A DNA stretch of 64,000 nucleotides from Macrotrachela quadricornifera (GCA_022393335.1 JAJEKB010021331.1:861313-925312), one strand, 5' to 3'. Counted from the stretch's first letter, positions 47,345 through 60,446 are shown. Numbers and translations: made by a program. The notes: a model not told the origin generated them from the sequence alone.

Positions 47345-48430
47345 GCATCGCGTCCCTCATCTGATCACAAAGATGGACTACTAGCGGGAGATCACTAGCA
47401 AGGCCTTCTTCTCTCCGTTTAACTGCTCGATATTTTTTTACGCCTATTCCACAAAGATCGCAACTAGAACAGCATCGATGACCATGCGCAGTGTGCTCAT
47501 CTCATAATCTTCGACTCATTACACAATATATACGTTTGAATTGTAATTTGCAGATGTATTTCAATTTTTTTTAGTGATCCGATCATCCCTTGGTCAAATA
47601 CGCTTTCTGTGTGATAAAAAAACCGGTTCTGGTCTCGGGCTGTTCCACTTTTTCTAATTATATGTCAAATGCGGATATTCAAAACAAATTACACTGACGT
47701 ATCATATCGAGTTTTCTATATGACTTGTTTGACTATACATATGATCAACTGCGACGTAGAGTTTGAAAAAGTGGAGATATGGATACCGTACGCGTGTCAT
47801 GTCATGAGGCTAAATGAAACAACGGAGCACTGCATCACTGAATGAGAAGAAAAGAAGTTCGCAACTAGAATAATGAGCTCGAAGAAATCTGAAGGTGTTC
47901 AGTGAGAGACGTTTTATTGTATATCGAAAACGAAAAAAAACTGTTTGAGAATTTTGCTCAGTTTTCTGCATATTACATTCATATATAATCAAAAAAAAAC
48001 AGTATTTTTTTTATGCACCAAAATTGAAATAAAGGGAATGCTTCACAGATCTGTTTCACACCGTTTTATTCAAACTTTTGTTTCGTTAACAATAAGAATA
48101 AAATTAATTCTAAAAGAAAAATCTCATTGATCAACTGCTGATTGTTACACTATGTTATTAGTGGTATAACTGTTCGTCGCTAAACAAGCGAAATCTTAAG
48201 ATATATAATAGTGAAAAAAGATTTATTTTCATGAATTATTTGTGAAAAATAAAGAGAATATAATATTCAAGAGACTGCAAAGCATAGATTATTGAGTTGC
48301 ATGAACGAAAAACAATGAAAGAAAATGAGAAAAAGATAAATAATGATTTGATTACAACATAATGAAGATTAAATGAATGTGTGAGAAAGTGTCTTACATA
48401 ATCATTAACAAAGAAGACCCTGACTTTATC
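47345..48430. other. Gene-free stretch
   Basis: Nothing recognised. Confidence 0.4.
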
Positions 48431-48436
48431 CGTTTG

Positions 48437-48783
48437 ATAAAGTAACAGGTGATGGACCAGTGACAGTTAATGATATTCCTCTGGTTTCCATTGAAAAATA
48501 CGTGGTAAAAATAAGAATATAATTTTGAGAGACATTAAAAAACTATCCCAGTGCAAACTGCAAGGCACGTGCTCCCTCGTCATCTGATATGAGTAAGTTT
48601 ACAGATGGTAATGTCGAATTGAAGTTATTAATGTATAGATAACCGTATGCATCGGTGTTACCATCGAAAACAAAAAGGTAAGTTCCAGATGTGGATACAT
48701 TAATACGAATAGCTTGATAATGATAATAATCCTCTAGTACTGAGCAAGGTTCCTCGCGACAATGTACGAGACTTGATTCTGTT
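48437..48783 (-). pseudogene. Fragment of a secreted beta-sandwich repeat protein
   Basis: On the minus strand the frame reads YYHYQAIRINVSTSGTYLFV, then DAYGYLYINNF and LLISDDEG to QFALG. An in-frame TAG follows, then YILIFTTYFSMETRGISLTV and VTGPSPVTL to a stop. This pattern (aromatic-rich N-terminal strand, (D)xYGYLY, SDDEG, then FTTYS and VTGP) belongs to a repeated extracellular domain I associate with bdelloid genomes, of unknown function. The N-terminal side is cut exactly where piggyBac-derived sequence begins (48784). Confidence 0.5.
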
Positions 48784-48993
48784 AATATGGAAAAGAACGA
48801 AAAAGTAATTCAAGCGATTATTCAATCCAGCAGAAAAACTTGACTCATTATGTGGTGATATAAAGAAGAAAACTATAAATAACCGATAGAAGATAATGAA
48901 AAGGTCATTAAGTGTATTTATTAAGAGTTAACTGTCCATAAAACTGACCATCTCAAAAAATTTTCTGAGAAAACTGAATCGGTTAAATGTGTC
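48784..48993 (-). mobile_element. Solo 5'-end fragment of a piggyBac element
   Basis: About 210 bp match the 5' end of the element at 30963-33012 (compare taatatgg(a/g)aaagaacgaa, ataaataaccga(t/a)agaaga and gagaaaactgaatcgg). The match runs from about 32806 of that element through to its terminal repeat, here altered (aatcggttaaatgtgtc). The transposase and the other end are absent. Confidence 0.7.
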
Positions 48994-51579
48994 TTTTTCC
49001 ATGTGGGACTGCTACTATCCCAGGTAGTTATATGACGATTAAGAGTTACTCCCTCAAAAAAATTACTTTTTCTAAAAAAAGTTCGTTTTTTTGAAGTAAA
49101 TTCATAGAGATGGACTCTCTAGTGTCTAGTTTGACTTGGAACTCACAGCATCTATTTAGCATCTCATTATCATTTCAGCATCAAAAGGTGCCGAAAACAG
49201 TGGTTATACTCATAAAACTAGGGATTAAGATAGAAATTGGGTTATAATCAAAGATGGGAGTCAGAGTTTTTTAATTTTATTTTTTTGGACCAAGAGAAGA
49301 TTATTCCGAAAAAATAATAATTTTTTCATAGAACTTGATCAAAAATTTTTGGGATTAAGGAATCTGAATCTGTAAGCGGTTTTTCAAAATTCTCAAGTTC
49401 GATTTTTTTGGGTGTGAAAAGTTCTTATTCGCGACAATAAATAAAATGTGTAAATCTTCACTACACTATCGAAAAAAAACTTTCCTCAATGAAAAAATCG
49501 AAGTCGAGAATTCTAAAAATCACTTATAGATTCGTATTCCTCCAGCCTAAAAATATTTGATCAAGTTCTATGAAAAAGACGTTATTTTCTGGGTATAACC
49601 TTGTTTTGATCGAAGAAATCGAATTTAAAGTAATCTCGAACTCAATCATAGTTGTCACCTTAATTTTCAGTTTCATTGCAAATATGTACGAGTACCTCAA
49701 CAATATTTTAGCACCATTTCAACATAAGGTGATGTACTTATCCCCTTGAAAATCATAGTAAAATCACGTGGAAATTATAAATCGCATCTGCAGCTATCGT
49801 CTTCTACTACTACCCTAGTTGTTATTAACAGGACACCCTATGAGATTCATGATAGACCTATTTTTAAAAAATGTTTCTGCTTTTTCCTCGAAACTAGTTT
49901 TTGCATAAACTGTCAAATTCGGAACAAAATTTTTTCAAATAAAATTCGTTCTTTTTATATTGGACCGTTAATATCAGAAAAATCGTAGGGTTCCTGAAAA
50001 ATCTTGCCTAGATTTTCAGCATTTCAAAGTTTTGACGACTCCAAAACTGAAACCAAACAAAAATTTAAAAGATCCTTTTTCTCATCAGGAGCGTCAAATT
50101 GTCCTCTTTCAAATGAGACCAACATATTCTTAGAGAACGTGGCACTCTGAACTAGAAAGAATATTTTCTACCAAATTTTAACAAACAGCTACCTTGTAAG
50201 GGTTCCAATAATGAAAAATCTGATCTAGAGAATGATTAGGATCATATAAAAAATAAAAGCGTTTTGAGAGATTTTTATTACGATGTTCATAATGAGTACC
50301 CCTGAATCCACAGGTACATGTGATTTTGACTGGTGGAAAAAGAAAATTTTTTTATCATGAGACTTGTGAGGATCTCAGGCACAAAAAACCGAGAATGCTG
50401 TGTTTCACGGAATAAAGTTGAGATTAGTGATCAGGAACGATCCTTTATTCAAACCTGATACAAACAAATCAGTTCTACGGTAGACCGAAAAACGGCCATA
50501 TCTACTTTCCTCTTCAGGCACTATTTTTCAAAATTTTTGTTTTATTTTGTTCTTAGTGCTTTATTTTTAGAATAAAAATATCGGAACAGATATTCTCAAA
50601 ATAATTCTTCAATTGCGATTTTTTAAGTACGCCCTCACCCTCCTCCCAATTTTTGAATGCTCGGGACACCTCTGTCCAACACTATCCGGATAAATTTATC
50701 ACAGTTGGTGTCTGAATTTTATCATCATAATTTTCTTCAACGAACTTTATAAACTCTTGCTATATATTTCGCATTACACTAATATCATTAAACAAACCAC
50801 ATACTTCTCAATCACATGAAAGGAGTTGAATATTTGGATTACTAATAGAAACCTCACAAAATCATTTTATTCTCACATTTCGTATCGTCGTGAAAATATA
50901 CTAAAATGTGGCTTCTCATAGTCTCGATTCTGCGCAATTCATCCCAGAGGCCACAGTTTTTCTCCTTTAAACATTAGTCAGAATTGAAAATTAACTTTTG
51001 TTGTATGTTAAAATCATTCGTTTCACTTCACGCTATTCGAGTGGCTGTTGCTCACATCAGTTTACTGTGAATAAACAGAACAGTGTTTGAAGTAAAAATC
51101 GAATAGAAACGGCATTATTATTACACGTGGCCAATACAAATATTACAACTACAATACAAGATGAACCGTTTCTATCTCTTCCAGCGAATAACTCGGGTTT
51201 GTTCATCACACTATTGTATATTCACTGATTTTTTCCGCGTATTTCTATAATAGCTCGTTCCAATTGTATTAGCTGCCGCACCGCTAATAGACAATAAAAT
51301 TAATGTGACAAAAACATCAGAAACTAGTAAAGCAACATCTTCCACAAGGCTGAACCAACTATATAACGCTGTAATGAGTATAAGACATCATCCGGTACGT
51401 ATCGTTTGATTTTTAAATACTAATATTTTCATGCAACAATCTTGCTTCAAACTTTACGAGAAACTGTACCAGACAGGACCCTTATGGACTCGGAGAAATT
51501 ATTATTTTACTTTGGTAAAATGCAACCAGAAACACGTTTTTTGGGTCATTTCTTATGTCAAAAATTGAAAAAAAGGATA
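48994..51579. other. Gene-free stretch with a fold-back segment
   Basis: 49297-49400 and 49495-49605 are inverted copies (shared block tcatagaacttgatcaaa(a/t)), giving a hairpin of roughly 300 bp. The rest is AT-rich spacer with loosely repeated tttttcaaaattct-type strings. No gene is supported. Confidence 0.45.
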
Positions 51580-53145
51580 CACTCGGTATTTGAACATTTT
51601 CTCACAATTCAATAAATCATTTGAGCTTGAGAAAGTCCGATTTGATTGAGAAGAGTTCAGACTACAAATTCATATATTTCTGAAGCTCAATAACTATAGG
51701 CCATTTGAAGTATACTCGGTAGTCGCTGGACCAGAGTTACGCTAGAACCGACTCAATCGAAAGTTTTCAATTTGAATGGTTGATAATATTTTCATTTTAT
51801 AGAGCAAAGTATTTGAGAGATATAGATAGAAGCAAATGTTCTGACCTTTGAGACTTTTCCTGACGGAAATCAGAGTAATTGTCTATGAATTTAAAATACT
51901 TTTTTGCCAATTATTTCTCTGATGCGGAATGTGAAGCAATTACTAGTTTCAGTGGCTGGCTTTTCCACTGGAGCGAAACTCACAGGCCAATTTGAATTTT
52001 AAAAATATGATCTGAAAAGACAATATAGTTATTTCCGATATTGCTAGACCTCGTTATCAATAAAAGATAGAAATTTTCAATCTATATCTTACAGATATTC
52101 TTAGATTCAGAAAACCTTCACTAGCTCTAGCGGCTTGAATGGATACATTTTATCGCTGATGGATCTCAATTTGTAACTTATTTCATGATTTAAACTACAA
52201 GATAGTACGATGGTTTTCTCATGAGCCTATGTCGTTGATGCTATTAGAAAATATGATACTACAATTGGAATTTATCATCAGTTTGGTAGGCTATTCGGAT
52301 CTTTGTCTATCGAATTTGATCATTAATTTGACATATTTGAACATGATGAAATTATAGAAGTCTAATAGAAACCATATATGTTGTATTCCATGTGGTAAAA
52401 AAATCTGCTGATTGTATTCTAATTCGAAGTGTCATCTCTTCTCCCAGTATAGGTGAATTTATTAACTGACCGTGACTTTGAGACACCTGGTCTTTATGTT
52501 ATTTTAATCAACAAAGAAATAGCTACATGTATATGTTCTCTTTTTACGTACGATGGTATTCATACTCCACTTCTGATGATCATTAAGCAGTGAAAAGATA
52601 ATTAGGTATCAAATAAACAATATTTTCATTTTACACAACACTAATCGGTCAGCAGAGATAAGAGGTAGTCATTGAAATTGAATAACCTAGTTGGAAAGTT
52701 AAGAGCGTTAGTAGTTTCTAGATCTAGTGTACATGACAACAACAATGCAACTCTTGTCCTTTTTTCAAAAATTACATCAGAATTATGATACTGTCAATAG
52801 AAATGTTCAACCAAGCTAACGGAGTTCATGGATAGATTACATGATGTTTAGTAGCAAATTTAAATACAATTTCCTTGTTATTTCCTTCGAAGAGAAAAGA
52901 CATCTTTATCTGATCAGAGTGTCCCTGTTTAACATGATATTTCAAACTAGCTCTTAGATATCACGTAACAGCAACTAATTTGAGTTTTCGAACTTCTTAT
53001 ACAATATAGATAAAAATGTTTCTCTTGGTACGCAATTGAAATATGAATCAAATAGATTTGTAGTCTGAACTCTTCTCTATCAAACGAGACTTTTCCGAGC
53101 TCAAACAGTTCATTGAATTGTAAGAAAATATTCAAATACCGAGTG
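51580..53145. mobile_element. 1.57-kb non-autonomous element with ~105-bp TIRs
   Basis: The ends are inverted copies starting CACTCGGTATTTGAA(c/t)ATTTT. The arms run 51580-51685 and about 53040-53145 and share gaagagttcagactacaaat near their inner limit. TA lies on both sides (51578-51579 and 53146-53147), as for Tc1/mariner elements. The interior has no transposase frame. Confidence 0.75.
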
Positions 53146-53586
53146 TATACTTTTTCTTCGATATTTAAGATAAAAAAAAATCGAGAAAAAGAAAAATTTC
53201 TTCGGTGCGATTATGGGAGAGTAGGAATCATTTATCACGAACTATCTCTTAAAATACTTATTCTCAGATGACTTTACCTGGTCTTTCGTTCTATCATTTC
53301 AGACGTATTTAGAAATTCCTTTTATGTCACATAAAATGCATTTGTTTTAACAAGTTTTATGATCATAAGCATTTTTCATTTGTATTCTGTGCACACGAGA
53401 GCCTTTCAAAACAAGAGAACGAATGTGTGCTTTCTTAGGTGAAAAGGCGGCGGACACTTTTTTTAGTTGTCATTAGTGGTTAGACAAAATAAACATTGTA
53501 ACTGTGAAAAGTTTATCGAAAAATCCTGATATCTGAGACATTTTGAAAAAACTAAGTTTAACGTACAACTTGCCTTTTTTGTACAG
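53146..53586. other. Upstream region of the IRG-like gene
   Basis: A pyrimidine-rich tract ending gtacag at 53586 looks like a splice acceptor for the IRG-like gene. I could not identify the preceding exon. Confidence 0.4.
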
Positions 53587-53616
53587 AAAGATGCTGAAAC
53601 CGATATCGTTAAGCAA

Positions 53617-54800
53617 ATGGTTAAAATTGCCGCCGAAGACAATTTTCGAATCACACTCTCATTCGATCATCCAGACCGTAAGAAACTCCAATCTGCACTC
53701 GAAGAGTATAAGAAAACACCATTAAACATCTGTGTGATTGGACAACCTGGTGTAGGCAAGTCTAGTTTTATTAATACCATTCGTGGTATTGATTGCAAAC
53801 ATCCAGACGCGGCATCTACAGATGTGATTCAGACTACACTCAAAGTTACACCGTACGAAACAACAAAAAATACAAATGTTCGATATTGGGACGTTCCTGG
53901 TAAGTTTTGTTCCCTTCTTAAAGGAGTTATTCCGAATGAAAAACATACTTTTCAGGTCCTGGAACGGAACAATTTCCCAAAGAAACATACTTGGAAACTA
54001 TTGAATTTGATCGTTATGACACTTTCATCCTAATAATACGAGAAAATGTAGTCGAAGATGATATATGGCTAATGACAGAAATTGAGAAAGCTGAAAAGAA
54101 ATACATACTAGTCGTTTCCAAAATTGACATCGATATTGAGGACGGACTTCGTCAAGGACAATCAGAAAATGTAATACTCACAAAGATTCGAAGTCACGTT
54201 CTCGAGAACGTTAAAACGGTGAAAGATGTCTATCTTATTAGTAATTACTTGGAAAATGCACAACGATGGGATTTTTCTCGTCTGATGAAGGATGTTGACA
54301 CGAGCATGGTGGAATGGAAGAAAGAAGCTTTACTTACCACTTTGATGACTAATAGCAAAAGGCTAGTTCATGCGAAAGTTCAAAAGATCAGACGCCGTCG
54401 TTGGGATACACTAGCAGCATCTGCGGGAACGACTACTATTCCAATGGCTACAATAGTAAACGAGATTACACTCTATCGAAAGGAATTGGGACTCGATGAC
54501 GATGCACTCGCTCGTAAATGTGATTTACATGGTCTTTCAGCCGAGAAGCTCGAGGCAAAGCATCCTGAGTTGTTTAAAGATGCCTATGAATTTGTAGGCT
54601 ATTTAGTGGAAAGTTATGAAGCGGCAAAAGTGATGGAGAAAGCTATAGCTACAATTCCCGTTCTAGGACAATTGGCTGCTGGTCTTGTAGATGATACAAT
54701 AACGTATGCAATGTTTGAATATATGTTATCACATCTCGAGCAGGCAGCAGAAAATATTAATAAGTATATTATTAAAGAATCAAAGATCATTAACAGTTAA
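53617..54800 (+). CDS. IRG-like (immunity-related) GTPase
   Basis: Exons 53617-53899 and 53956-54800, joined by a 56-bp intron, give 375 residues from the ATG at 53617. The GTPase motifs are clear: G1 GQPGVGKSS (42-50), G3 DVPG (92-95, split by the intron as G|PG) and G4 SKID (149-152). The helical C-terminal half ends ...IPVLGQLAAGLVDDTITYAMF. In vertebrates IRG proteins bind vacuole membranes around intracellular parasites. Homologues also occur in invertebrates, where their role is little known. The frame upstream of the ATG stays open to a likely acceptor at 53586 (DAETDIVKQ), so a further 5' exon may exist. No lesion is seen. The protein lacks an obvious membrane anchor or N-terminal lipidation signal. 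Confidence 0.85.
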
Positions 54801-55826
54801 CTTTTAAAATGGCATTATTTAGTTCTTATTTGTCTAGATTATTTTTAATGATGATGAGTATCCAATGAAACTTAGCTTTGAATATATATGTCACCCGAAG
54901 TTTTCATGTGGGTCATGATTAATATACTGTGTGATGGCCATGATTCAGAGTCATGGAATAATCCTTTCAGCATATATAGCAGGAGGATAATATTTTTAAA
55001 AAATGCAAGAATCCGACCAGATTGCCCAAAAAAGTCATCCTATACTATGAAAAAAGAATCTGTCTTGAATTGCAAGTGCAAGATTCTTTCCAGACTTTGG
55101 ATTTCTTGCTTCACTATCCAAGATTCTGTCTACCTGATTCTTGTCATTTCACCAAGATCTTGTAAATCAGACAAGAATCTTATATAGAAAGGATAGAAAA
55201 AGAACCTTGGCTGATTTCTCGGCAAAATAAGAATCTGGAAAGAATCGAGCCAAGAATGTCGATGTGTGATATATATATTTGGACCTAAAATAAATAAATA
55301 GAAAAGATTTTTTAAATTAGTAAAATACTTTTTGTTTCATTTGGATATACAAATGGAACCGAAATGAATAAAAAAATTATTTAGTCAAAGAAATACTTAC
55401 TTGTCTAGTTATATGATAAAAGCGACCTAAAGACAGCAATATTGTCGGATCCGATGGGGTACTTTCGACTTGGATTATTGTGTCGAAACTTCTTCATGGC
55501 TATGACAAAGTAGTAAATCAACTATATCAAGTATTAGTATAAATGAGTCAAATATTACTATAAGTGTTTCGATATTACGAATTTTACTTTTATTTATTTT
55601 AATTTTATTTATTATGCCTATTGCATTACTTTTAACATCATGGTGATTATGGTTGCAAGCATTTAAAAAAAGATGTCCGTATATGATAGATGGTTATTAT
55701 AGTATTGTAGTATGGCCACTAACATTAAGTAAAAAAAATTCGATCTTATAGACAAAATATTCGTGTTTATTGAATGTTTGAAATATTAAATACTTATCTT
55801 TTTATTCAATAAATAAAAAATAAAAT
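54801..55826. other. Spacer between convergent genes
   Basis: AT-rich spacer only. The plus frame at 54888-55187 shows no family signature. Confidence 0.45.
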
Positions 55827-57333
55827 TCATTCATTAAAAAAATATACTTGTTGGTAAAAAGATGGTATATCTAAACCAAGAAACTCGGGTGTATATTGAT
55901 ATATAAGGTATTTTAATTCATCTTGCAACGAATCAAAATGATTTGTATTTTGACGTGCTTGATCGGTTAAAAAATTCGCCATGTATTGCGTTACATCCAA
56001 AGCATCTTTTGTATGCGGAACAGTTGAATTTATTCGCCATTCAAATCCATTCATTTCTGGGTGCCATTGAACACCAAACACTGGATAACGACGACCTAAA
56101 ATATGGATAGTATTATCATTTTTAACCTTTTTTTACTGATTTTAGAAAGAAAGAAAAACATCAGATGAATTCTTCAGTACTCTAATCTGTAATCATGTCA
56201 TGAGAATGAATAGAGTATTGTCTTAGTGATTACATAATGAAAAAGTTAAATTATATTATAGATCATACTTACTCTCAATGATCGAAATAAATGTTTTGCC
56301 TTCTAAATCAGAGCTTATTGATAACATTTTATAAAATGTTGACAATACAGGATCAGCTGAGAAGTTCTTTATCAATAAAAATAGACAATCTGTTTTTTTT
56401 ATATAAAATAAAATAAGATTTTTCTTTTTTACTTCTGGTCGCATACAAAAGTGATGAAAATTGACTGTTGTTGGTTTATTTTCTAATGCATTTTTAACAT
56501 TTAATGGTAATGACGATCCCAATAATCGACTTCCATTTGCATCTATTTTTCAGAAAGAAAAATCAAAATTAAATAGAAAAACAAACAAATTTTAATACCA
56601 GGCATAAAAACGACTTCTGTTGCAAAATCATCTCCTTGACATGGACTCAATACATTAGTCGAATTTTTTGTTAACATAAACATTACTTCCAAACCAAGAC
56701 AAGTTCCCCATAATGGAAATATTTTTTGTGTTTCATTAAATTCCTCAAAGAAAATAATAATATAATTAATACATAGAAAAATTCTTTCATTTTTTTTGTT
56801 TACTTTTAATGACCAGACATAAAAAAGTTTAGCAACATAATAATATTCATCAGTAAATTCACCACCGGGAAAAAGAACTCTAAATGAAAATACATAAGAA
56901 TTTATTCTTTATTTGTTTTATACTTATTAACAAACCCATTAAGAGAATTAAATAAATGCCAATAATAGTCAATCGATTGATACATTCTTTAAAAGAAAAA
57001 ACAACATTAAATTTAATTTTTATTTTTTTTTTTCTAAAGCTTTAACCGAATAGGTACAACTTGAGCACCAGTTGATTCAATATATTTAACATAAGAAGCT
57101 GCTATATAAGTAGTACGATTGGATTTTTGCCATAAAAATGGAGTTGGTTGAGCTAAAATACCTAAATAGTGTACTAAGAATTATATTTAATCATTTAATA
57201 ATCATCTTTATTAATCACCAATAATCGGTCGATTATTTTCAACAGATTTAGATTTTATTTCTTTATTTCCATTAGTTTGTAAAACGATTAAAATTGTTAA
57301 TAACAATTTAAAAATCGTTATACTCAGAATCAT
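55827..57333 (-). CDS. Gamma-glutamyl hydrolase
   Basis: The gene has eight exons on the minus strand: 57333-57219, 57161-57047, 56986-56936, 56879-56804, 56743-56599, 56542-56433, 56366-56273 and 56095-55827. All phases agree, giving 324 residues, close to the usual ~318. It begins with a signal peptide (MILSITIFKLLLTILIVLQT). The class I glutamine-amidotransferase-like fold shows TYIAASYVKYIESTGAQVVP, VLFPGGEFTD, the catalytic cysteine C134 in LWGTCLGLE and the catalytic histidine H247 in VFGVQWHPEMNGFEW. The enzyme removes gamma-linked glutamates from folyl- and antifolyl-polyglutamates in lysosomes or after secretion, setting folate retention. Introns are about 48-180 bp. No lesion is visible. 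Confidence 0.92.
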
Positions 57334-57744
57334 CTAAAAGTAAATTATCATCCTCTACATAGGCCAGAAATCACGATATCTTTTTCTGTTAATGCAATTA
57401 ATATATTTGTACAACAAAATGATCTACTATTGATCTAAATATCAAAACAAAAGTAAAAAAATTCGATTTTGAAATCAATAAATAAAAAAACAAATTATCC
57501 TGTCTCAGATTTTTCTCAAATTCCCTTTTTAATCTACCAACGAAAGAAACATTCAAATTTCTTCACAATAATTGGTGAACGATGAATACTAGAAAAATTA
57601 AGCATCAGAAGATTGAGTATTGAGAAGTTCAGCACGAAAAAAATATTGAACATATCCATAAAGCTTACTGAATTATTAGTGACGATGTATTTACATTTTA
57701 TAAAATATAAATAACGGGTAGATCACGTTAAATTGTTGTGCTGT
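57334..57744. other. Upstream region of gamma-glutamyl hydrolase
   Basis: Likely promoter and 5' UTR; no specific site can be named. Confidence 0.35.
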
Positions 57745-58750
57745 GTAGTGTAATTTTCAATCACTTAATACGTTCTATTGAAAAAATCTGTTAGCACAAT
57801 CCCTGCAGGACTTAAATGTGAAACATGATATACCCATTATCACTAATTCCATAAAAGTTTCTGAAAAAATCTGCCGCCACCGCCATCGCAGCAGCGGCGC
57901 GATAGACATCTCTGCTGAGAGTATCATGAAGCCTTCTGTTACAGTATGTGATCGTCTCCAGACCGTGTTTCTCACCTCCTATGATGGTTCCGAGAGCCTG
58001 TCGGTCAAGGTCTGTAACGGGTAGTTAATTAATTAAGATGCTGGTCACGGTCTGGGCGGGTGAGTCCAAATTTCTACTCCTATACACTTCAACACTCTCT
58101 TTTAGATCATGTCTCACAAAAACAGAATATACCGCAAGATGCAGCGTGAAAAGTTCTACAATTTACATAGGACCACTTTTTGCTTTCGAAGGAGTCAAAA
58201 TTTGGAGCGATCAATTTTCAACTGTGCAAAAAGATAACAGCAATGAGAATTTTTATTTTTTTTTTATTTCATCTTTTTATCATCTATACGGATTGTAAAA
58301 CTTTTCATGGTACATCTTGCAGTATGTTTTGTTTTTTTTCCAAAATAAAAGATTTTAGGTGGTAATTAAAAAAAAACGTATTACTTGGATATTGAAAACA
58401 AAACGGCTTTTTCGTAGGAACGAAATCTGGTTACTCACAATCTAGTCGAGTTGAAAACAAAACGTGCAGCTATAAAAATAAAAAAACGACGCAGTGATAT
58501 GTAAATTGTAGAGCTTTTCGCGCTACATCTTTTGGTATATATGCTTTTTTTTAAATAAAAAATCTCAGGTGATAAAAAGATGAGATAAGAAAAAATGAAT
58601 TTATCTTGCACAATCTTTTGCTCGTTTTGAAAGTAAAAAGTGCAACTGTAAGAAAAGTTCTCTTATGTAAATTTTCGAGCTTTCCACACTGCATCTTTTG
58701 GCATATTTTGTCTTTCAGTACAATGTATTAAGTAATTGAAAATTACAAGA
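57745..58750. repeat. Inverted-repeat-bounded element with internal ~170-200-bp repeats
   Basis: gtaattttcaat(c/t)acttaata at the left end (about 57751) is inverted at the right end (about 58735), with further matching inside. Within, three segments share g(a/t)gctttcc/gagcttttc, then (g/t)(c/a)(a/t)cATCTTtTGG(t/c)atat and a following tttt-aaaataaaa (about 58300, 58520 and 58690). No transposase frame is present. Confidence 0.5.
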
Positions 58751-59454
58751 TATAAAGCGCGAACATTTAACCTTGGCCACCAATTATTCATTAAAAAAAG
58801 GTTACAGTGAAATATGATGTGCAATTGAATCAAATATGATCTAGGATATCTGCATAGGATGTAGAAATAAGATTTAACCGGTTTGAGTCTGAGTGACGCG
58901 AATTCACGTTCTGAGACATTAGTGATTGAATAACTTTAAAAAATCTGATCTGCTCATTTTTTTTAATGACATAAATATATGAATATGTGTGTTTAGAACA
59001 TCTATGAAGCCGGAAGCATCTATATTTATTAGTGATTATCAGCTATTTCTTAACATATTGAATACAAGGTATTTTTGTACAATAAAAATTTTTAATGTAC
59101 AAAAATAATTTCTTTTTTGTTTCCCTGCTGAACTTTTCTGTATAGAACGTTTCCGGTTCTCTCTTCGCAGACGAGAGCAGTTACATTATAATATTTAATC
59201 GGTAGGTTTTTTTATCAAAAAAATGCAGAGACAATTGACGACATTGGTATTTAGTTTTTTTGTTCTATTAATCTTCTTCGGCTTGATATTGCTGAAACGT
59301 AGGTTTTTTCTTTCAATAGTTGGATAAACTGTTTAATATAACAATAGATCAAGAGTGAAAACAGCTGATTTTAGGACAATATATTCAATAAGTAACATGA
59401 AACTTCGTCCGATGACTTAGAATTATTTAGCTAATATTTATAGATATCTACATA
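58751..59454. other. Gene-free stretch
   Basis: Nothing recognised. Confidence 0.4.
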
Positions 59455-59690
59455 TATATAATGTTCAGTATGTGTCTCTGCCAGGTTAAATGTCGTAAGG
59501 CTGTAAGAGGATTAGACTAAAAGACCTATCTATACATATAAAATAGGAAGTGTCCGATTGGTTTTTATCCAGTCAAGGTTAAAGCACAGATGTGAAATTT
59601 TACAGAAAAAAACAGCCGTACAATATGCACGGGACCTTGATAGTGAAACATAATGCTTATCTTAGAAATAGATAGAGAACAGTAGTCTTC
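59455..59690. repeat. Dispersed repeat, second copy
   Basis: It shares aaacagccgtacaatatgca and neighbouring blocks with 29030-29240. Confidence 0.45.
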
Positions 59691-60264
59691 GACATGATTT
59701 GTAGTATTTGAAGGTTTCTATTCAACAAATTTGTTGGTATTACAAATGAAAAATGAATTAACATAGTGTAATAAGCATTTGTGTTTTTATTATTTGAAGA
59801 AGAAATGAAAATGAATTGGAGATAATTTATAAAAATATTACTATACCGGTAACTGATTTTCAATTGAACTATTAAATGTTTTTTCTCGATTGAATTGACT
59901 GGCACATAAATTTGAATTCAACTTGATCGTTGATGAGTTGTATAAATTAAGATATTATTTTGATTACAATTAATTTGAGCAATATTGAATATATCTAAAT
60001 AAAATATTTTATTGATAATGATTGAATTAGATAATGATGATCCTGATTGATTATATTGAAGAGTAAACATAGAATAACGACTGATAGCTATATATCAATC
60101 AACAAGATCACACATAAATAATCTACTATTGTATTAACAAGTAGCGTGGATCAAGCCGATCCACTAGGTCCCTTGACTGTAGGTTCGGACTAATACCCTG
60201 CCGACAAGTACATTCCTTTTAGAGATTAAGATTATGACTAAAGCCTACGGGATAGGTCTTCACA

Positions 60265-60375
60265 ATAACGAATACCACCGATACATAGTAATTGACGACC
60301 CAAGGCTACCCCAAATATATAGTAGCTTAGGGCCTTTGGATACCTGCAATATACAGTGTTTGAGGACCTGCCCGT
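60265..60375 (+). repeat. Two or three units of the dispersed minisatellite
   Basis: Strings such as gacccaaggctaccccaaat, agtagcttagggcctttgga and gtgtttgaggacctg are diverged units of the ~38-bp repeat. Confidence 0.55.
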
Positions 60376-60446
60376 AGTAGGTTACGTGAGCATGGGTGAG
60401 TTCTAGCAAAGATGCATTCTGATTGGTCAAAAAAATTGACCAATCC

